Assembly: GCA_964459305.1 (NCBI GenBank)
Contig: CAYWNA010000255.1
Location: 1-19,519 of the forward strand
DNA from: CAYWNA01 sp964459305
Lineage (GTDB): Bacteria; Planctomycetota; Planctomycetia; Pirellulales; Pirellulaceae
DNA length: 19,519 bases
Direction: 5' to 3'
The notes below the pieces were generated by a model, which worked only from the letters and a program-made list of their open reading frames with translations, had not been told where the DNA came from and did no database searches. Positions 16,156 to 19,519 of this stretch are shown here, piece by piece. Position 1 is the first letter of the stretch, and the number at the start of each line of letters is the position of its first letter. The translations under genes were made by a program, and so were the position numbers.

Positions 16156-16636
16156 TGACATTGCCCTTCTTGCCGACAATTCTATGGTTCGCGGAAATCA
16201 ACGTATACAAGAAAACGGCGAATATGTTGCCCACGGGATCTACTGGCCCGCGATCCGCGCTGGTAGGCTGACTCGGATCTGACGAGTCCAGGTGGTTCTG
16301 CGGAAGCGTCGGGTGATGGGTCGCGGCAGACTGACAATGCGTTTTGTCATTCGAGGAGAAAAGCCGTTGACGTTGCTCGCCAAGGGGTGCTGCCCAAATC
16401 GTGCCGGCATTCACTCGGTATAACCGAACTCGCCAGAGTTTGGTTTTTCGCATGCCGAGCGACCAAAGTCTGGCGACGTCAGCTACCACGAATTCACGGC
16501 CTGTTTCGGCACCGATCCCAAGACGTGCCTGCGGATGTTACAATCTCCGGAATTGTCTTCGCATCGATCCCAGCCTCATTGCCGAGCGAGAAGTTCAGGC
16601 TGGACCCGAAAAACCTGCTCCGAGGAGAGAAAAGCC
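16156..16636. other. Intergenic region between divergent genes
   Basis: About 480 bases with no gene I can support. A leader-like stretch CGAGGAGAAAAGCC (16352-16365) is nearly repeated as CGAGGAGAGAAAAGCC (16621-16636) immediately before the isomerase start. The first copy sits inside a 28-codon reading (ATG 16337, stop TAA 16421-16423). The same frame downstream (SYHEFTACFGTDPKTCLRML) has coding-like composition but no family I recognise. It must contain the promoters of both flanking genes; I could not place them. Confidence 0.4.
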
Positions 16637-17569
16637 ATGTTGTCCAGAAACAGAAAGGTAACCACCGTCAATCGACGCCATTTCATCTCCAGTGCTACCG
16701 CAGCCTGCGCCGCGGTTTGTCTTTCATCCGGCGGTAGCTTGGCCCAGGCATCGGAGCCAACGACGGACATTCCGCCTGAAGACTACCGGATCCAGAACGG
16801 TCGGATCAGGCAGTCGGTTTACGGTTGGTGCTTCCGCCCCATGCCGACCGACACGCTGATCGAGGCATGCCACCGTATGGGAATCCCGGCGATGGATGTT
16901 GGCCGAAATCATTACCCAAAGCTGAAGAGCCTGGGTATGAAACTGACGATGAGCGGCGGTCACGGGTTCGGGAAGGGGCCATTCAGTCGGGACAACCATG
17001 CCTTCTGCATCGAAAAGCTGCGCGAGGGGATCGACGGCGCGGTCGAGTGCGATTGCGAGAACGTGATCACCTTTACGGGCATGCGCGCGCAAGGGATCGC
17101 CGACGAGCAAGGCGCCCAGAATTGTGTCGACTGCTGGAAGGAAGTGATCGGGTACGCCGAGAAGAAGAAGGTGAACCTGTGCCTGGAAATCCTCAATACG
17201 CGAGACGACTCGCACCCAATGAAAGGCCACCCCGGATATTTCGGCGACGATGTTGACCTGTGTATCGACCTGATCAAGCGAGTAGACTCGCCGCGCATGA
17301 AACTACTGTTTGACGTGTACCACGTGCAGGTCATGAACGGCGACGTGATCCGCCGAATCCGCCAATACAAGGACTATATCGGCCATTACCACGTGGCGGG
17401 CTGTCCCGGCCGCGCCGAACTGGACGACACGCAAGAGATTAACTATCCGGCCGTGATGCGCGCGATACTGGATACAGGTTATACTGGTTTGGTGTCTCAG
17501 GAGTTCATTCCCACCTGGGAGGATAAGCTGGCCGCGTTGCGACATGCGGTTCGCGTTTGCGACGTGTAA
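16637..17569 (+). CDS. Tat-exported hydroxypyruvate-isomerase-like sugar isomerase
   Basis: A 310-residue TIM-barrel protein of the xylose-isomerase-like (AP endonuclease 2) superfamily. The N-terminus has a twin-arginine motif (NRRHFIS, residues 12-18), a hydrophobic stretch and a likely cut after LAQA (38), so it is probably exported folded. Hyi-like metal and substrate residues are visible: E184 (CLEILN), D226/H229/Q231 (LLFDVYHVQVMNGD), H252 (GHYHVAGCPGRAE, with the TQEINY segment after it) and E289 (SQEF). Hydroxypyruvate isomerase interconverts hydroxypyruvate and tartronate semialdehyde, but exported planctomycete members probably act on other keto- or aldo-sugars; the substrate is inferred only. 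The start at 16637 is set by GAGGAGAG seven bases upstream (16622-16629) and by the Tat signal. It heads the plus-strand cluster with the isomerase and UroD-like genes. Confidence 0.88.
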   Translation: MLSRNRKVTTVNRRHFISSATAACAAVCLSSGGSLAQASEPTTDIPPEDYRIQNGRIRQSVYGWCFRPMPTDTLIEACHRMGIPAMDVGRNHYPKLKSLGMKLTMSGGHGFGKGPFSRDNHAFCIEKLREGIDGAVECDCENVITFTGMRAQGIADEQGAQNCVDCWKEVIGYAEKKKVNLCLEILNTRDDSHPMKGHPGYFGDDVDLCIDLIKRVDSPRMKLLFDVYHVQVMNGDVIRRIRQYKDYIGHYHVAGCPGRAELDDTQEINYPAVMRAILDTGYTGLVSQEFIPTWEDKLAALRHAVRVCDV

Positions 17570-17584
17570 GGCTGGCAAATGTGC

Positions 17585-17666
17585 TCGTTTAACCGCAAGC
17601 CGGAGGCGTGCGCGTAGTCCGCTGGCCATGCCCATTCGCGCACGCCTCCGGCTCGCGGTTAAACGA
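17585..17666. repeat. Second palindromic intergenic repeat family
   Basis: 30-base inverted arms (17585-17614 and 17637-17666) with one mismatch and a 22-base loop. The arms contain TTTAACCGC(A/G)AGCCGGAGGC followed by GTGCGCG. It lies between the two isomerase genes, starting 15 bases after the first stop and ending 57 bases before the next ATG. It could fold as an mRNA hairpin between the cistrons. The sequence differs from the repeat at 13394-13455, so it is a separate family. Confidence 0.88.
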
Positions 17667-17723
17667 ATGTTCGATCACGGATCATTTCGTCTGCGATCCA
17701 ACACCTACGACGGAGGACTGGAA

Positions 17724-18776
17724 ATGGCGACACAGATCAAAGGGCCTGGTATCTTCCTGGCTCAGTTCATGCGCGACGAGGAGCCTTACAACAATCTGGA
17801 AAACATCGGCCGCTGGGTAGCCGGTCTCGGCTACACGGGGATACAGCTTCCCTCGTGGGACCTGCGATTGTTTGATCTCGATCGGGCGGTGGAATCGCAA
17901 ACCTATTGCGACGAGGTCAAAGGCCATCTCAAAGAAATCGGGCTAGAAATATCCGACCTGTCAGCGCATCCGCAGGGCCAAGTGCTGGCCATTCACCCGG
18001 CCTACGAGGTCGCCTTCCAGCCGTTCTACCCGGAAGGCATGAACGACAGCGCGAGGGCCGAGTGGGCGACACAGCAGTTGAAGAAGGCCATTGTCGTATC
18101 GGAACGGCTCGGCCTCAGAAGCGTGCCGGTCCTGTCCGGGGGCTTTGCGTGGCACATGGTGTATCCTTGGCCACAGCGCCCGGAAGGACTGATCGACGAA
18201 GCGTTTCGCGAGCTTCACAAGCGATGGCGGCCGGTTCTGGATTTGGCCGCTGAGAAGGGCCAATTCATGTCGTACGAACTCCATCCGGGCTCCGACATTT
18301 TCGACGGTGCGACCTTCGAGATGTTCCTGGATATCTCCGACAACCACCCCGCCGCGTCGATCTGTTACGACCCCAGCCATTTTGTGCTCCAGCAACTAGA
18401 CTATCTCGCCTTTGTCGAACTGTACGGAGACCGCATCAAATCGTTTCATGTCAAGGACGCTGAGTTCCAACCGTCGGGGCGAGTCGGCGTCTACGGCGGC
18501 TACCAGTCCTGGTCACAGCGGGCAGGCCGTTTCCGGTCGTTGGGCGACGGCCAAGTGGACTTCAAGCGGCTGTTCACCCTGTTGACCGAAAAAGGCTACG
18601 ACGGCTGGGCCGTGCTGGAATGGGAGTGTTGCGTGAAGAGTCCGGAGCAAGGCGCGGCGGAGGGTGCACCGTTCATCGCCGAGCACCTGATCGAAGCCAC
18701 CGAACTTGCCTTCGACGATTTTGCCGGCGCCGAGACCGACGTGGAGAGAAATCGTCGGATCCTGGGACTTGGGTAG
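17724..18776 (+). CDS. Sugar phosphate isomerase/epimerase-like TIM barrel
   Basis: 350 residues of the AP-endonuclease-2 / sugar phosphate isomerase superfamily, with no signal peptide, so cytoplasmic. The metal-site pattern is visible: E185 and H187 (SYELHPGS), D216 and H219 (CYDPSHFV), H242 and D245 (FHVKDAEF), and E299/E301 (VLEWECC). The opening (GYTGIQLPSWDLRLFDL) and the GRF(R)SLGDGQVDF segment are typical of family members acting on sugars or inositols; the exact substrate is not readable. The ATG at 17724 is chosen for a strong GGAGG at 17712-17716, seven bases upstream; the longer in-frame reading crosses the palindromic repeat and is spurious. The UroD-like gene starts two bases after the stop, so the two are almost certainly co-transcribed. 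Context suggests a catabolic operon. Confidence 0.9.
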   Translation: MATQIKGPGIFLAQFMRDEEPYNNLENIGRWVAGLGYTGIQLPSWDLRLFDLDRAVESQTYCDEVKGHLKEIGLEISDLSAHPQGQVLAIHPAYEVAFQPFYPEGMNDSARAEWATQQLKKAIVVSERLGLRSVPVLSGGFAWHMVYPWPQRPEGLIDEAFRELHKRWRPVLDLAAEKGQFMSYELHPGSDIFDGATFEMFLDISDNHPAASICYDPSHFVLQQLDYLAFVELYGDRIKSFHVKDAEFQPSGRVGVYGGYQSWSQRAGRFRSLGDGQVDFKRLFTLLTEKGYDGWAVLEWECCVKSPEQGAAEGAPFIAEHLIEATELAFDDFAGAETDVERNRRILGLG

Positions 18777-18778
18777 AA

Positions 18779-19471
18779 ATGCGTAACAAAGACTGGGTCA
18801 AACGCGTCCTTCAACATGCGGACGGGGTTCCCGTTCCCTACAACCTTCCGCTGTCTCCCGTATCGCAACGGAGGCTGGAGGAGCACTATGGAACGGACGA
18901 CGTCGGAGGATTGCTCGACCTGCCAATCCGCATGAGCGCCCCGCTGTCGATCAAGCCGCTCTACGCCTCGCCGAAAGACTTCGGCAGCCACGCGAAAGAC
19001 GAATTCGGTGTCGTGTGGACCACCAACGAAATCGATCGTGGCGTACCGGTGGGACCATGCATCACCGAACCGGATCTTTCGGATTACAGGTTCCCCGACC
19101 CGACGAAGGCGTATCGATTCGAACACCTGGACGATTGGTGCCTGAGAAACGCCGATCACTACACGATCCTATGGGCCGGCGACCTCTGGGAGCGGGCCAC
19201 GTTCATGTGTGGTATGGAGTCGTTGCTGCTGTACACCGCCGTGGAGCCCGATTTCGTGGATGACCTGTTGGTAGGGATCGCCGACTACATCCTGCAGACA
19301 ATGGACATTCTGTTTGACCGTTTCGAGTTCGATTGTGTCGCGCTCAGCGACGACTACGGCACTCAGCAATCGCTGATCATCAGCCCCGACGCCTGGCGCC
19401 GCTTTGTGAAACCGAGACTTGCCGACATATTCTCCCGGGCGAAATCGGCAAGGAAAACGGTTTTCCTTCAT
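18779..19471 (+). pseudogene. UroD/MtaA-family methyltransferase-like gene, truncated by an insertion
   Basis: About 231 residues of a uroporphyrinogen-decarboxylase-superfamily protein: MRNKDWVKRVLQHADGVPVP, LWAGDLWERATFMCGMESLL, DYILQTMDILFDRFEFDCVA, SDDYGTQQSLIISPDAWRRF, VKPRLADIFSRAKSARKTVF, LH. In this superfamily the bacterial paralogues are often corrinoid or cobalamin methyltransferases; the family usually continues 'FLHSCG', whose His and Cys are zinc ligands in MtaA-type enzymes. Here the match stops exactly after FLH and 13 unrelated residues precede a TGA at 19513, so the C-terminal third, including the Cys, is missing. The start is two bases after the previous stop, with no separate strong ribosome binding site, so translation is probably coupled to the isomerase. 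The original role was probably methyl transfer or decarboxylation in the same catabolic pathway; this is inference. Confidence 0.75.
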
Positions 19472-19519
19472 TTAAGTGTTGAAACCACGCCCTCTGGGCG
19501 TGGTCATGAGTAAGGGCTC
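19472..19519. mobile_element. Probable terminus of an IS200/IS605-type insertion sequence (runs off the window)
   Basis: The UroD-like reading breaks after TTCAT (19467-19471). The following 48 bases contain a perfect 9-base stem with a 3-base loop (ACCACGCCC-TCT-GGGCGTGGT, 19484-19504). No target duplication or terminal inverted repeat is visible. A subterminal hairpin right beside a short T-rich target is characteristic of Y1-transposase IS200/IS605 elements, and the sequence resembles such ends from memory. The transposase lies outside the window, so the family is inferred and which end this is cannot be decided. Confidence 0.55.

Noticed and set aside
16160..16489. Upstream extension of the methyltransferase frame to 16489
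   Set aside because: The sequence before about 15892 in that frame has no protein-like pattern; the real N-terminus lies in the neighbouring frame from 16155.
17544..17723. N-terminal extension of the second isomerase
   Set aside because: It overlaps the previous gene and the palindromic repeat, and a strong GGAGG selects the ATG at 17724.

Overview
The window looks like chromosomal DNA of a planctomycete, probably in or near the Pirellulales. This is inferred from gene content and not from a database match. Supporting signs are a large secreted multi-haem protein of the HzsA-related type, a very large secreted WD40 protein, a secreted LamG protein, a small one-helix membrane protein with an 'FRFGVRTLFVVVT' start, Tat-exported sugar isomerase-like proteins, and two families of long palindromic intergenic repeats that I recall as common in planctomycetes. 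GC content is moderately high and genes are loosely packed.

Layout, left to right. Positions 49-2892 (-) encode a secreted TolB/PD40-like protein with three CxxCH haem motifs, and 3058-3402 (-) a DksA/TraR-type zinc-finger regulator. Positions 3564-4245 (-) hold a decayed tetratricopeptide-like gene broken by two frame changes and a stop. A small membrane protein (4274-4528 +) and a tRNA-Arg(CCT) (4796-4868 +) follow. Positions 5253-13256 (+) are one uninterrupted gene for a secreted protein of about 2,667 residues made almost entirely of about 63 WD40 blades. Its N-terminal part repeats in units of three blades and its C-terminal part in units of eight, with a sharp junction at one malformed blade, so it looks like a fusion of two differently amplified repeat arrays. 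Next is a secreted protein in which a seven-bladed propeller is inserted inside a LamG/concanavalin-like domain (13508-15166 +). A convergent methyltransferase-like gene, broken by one frameshift, lies at 15206-16155 (-).

The right end (16637-19519 +) is a catabolic-looking cluster: a Tat-exported hydroxypyruvate-isomerase-like TIM barrel, a cytoplasmic sugar phosphate isomerase/epimerase-like TIM barrel, and, two bases later, a uroporphyrinogen-decarboxylase/corrinoid-methyltransferase-like gene. The last gene is cut off immediately after its FLH motif by foreign sequence carrying a perfect hairpin, which I read as the end of an IS200/IS605-type insertion sequence running out of the window.

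The most unusual objects are the composite WD40 giant with its two internal periodicities, the propeller-in-LamG protein, and the two palindromic repeats, each placed directly before a gene start. Three genes (TPR-like, methyltransferase-like, UroD-like) are disrupted, so the neighbourhood is partly decaying. I found no CRISPR array, defence system or rRNA.
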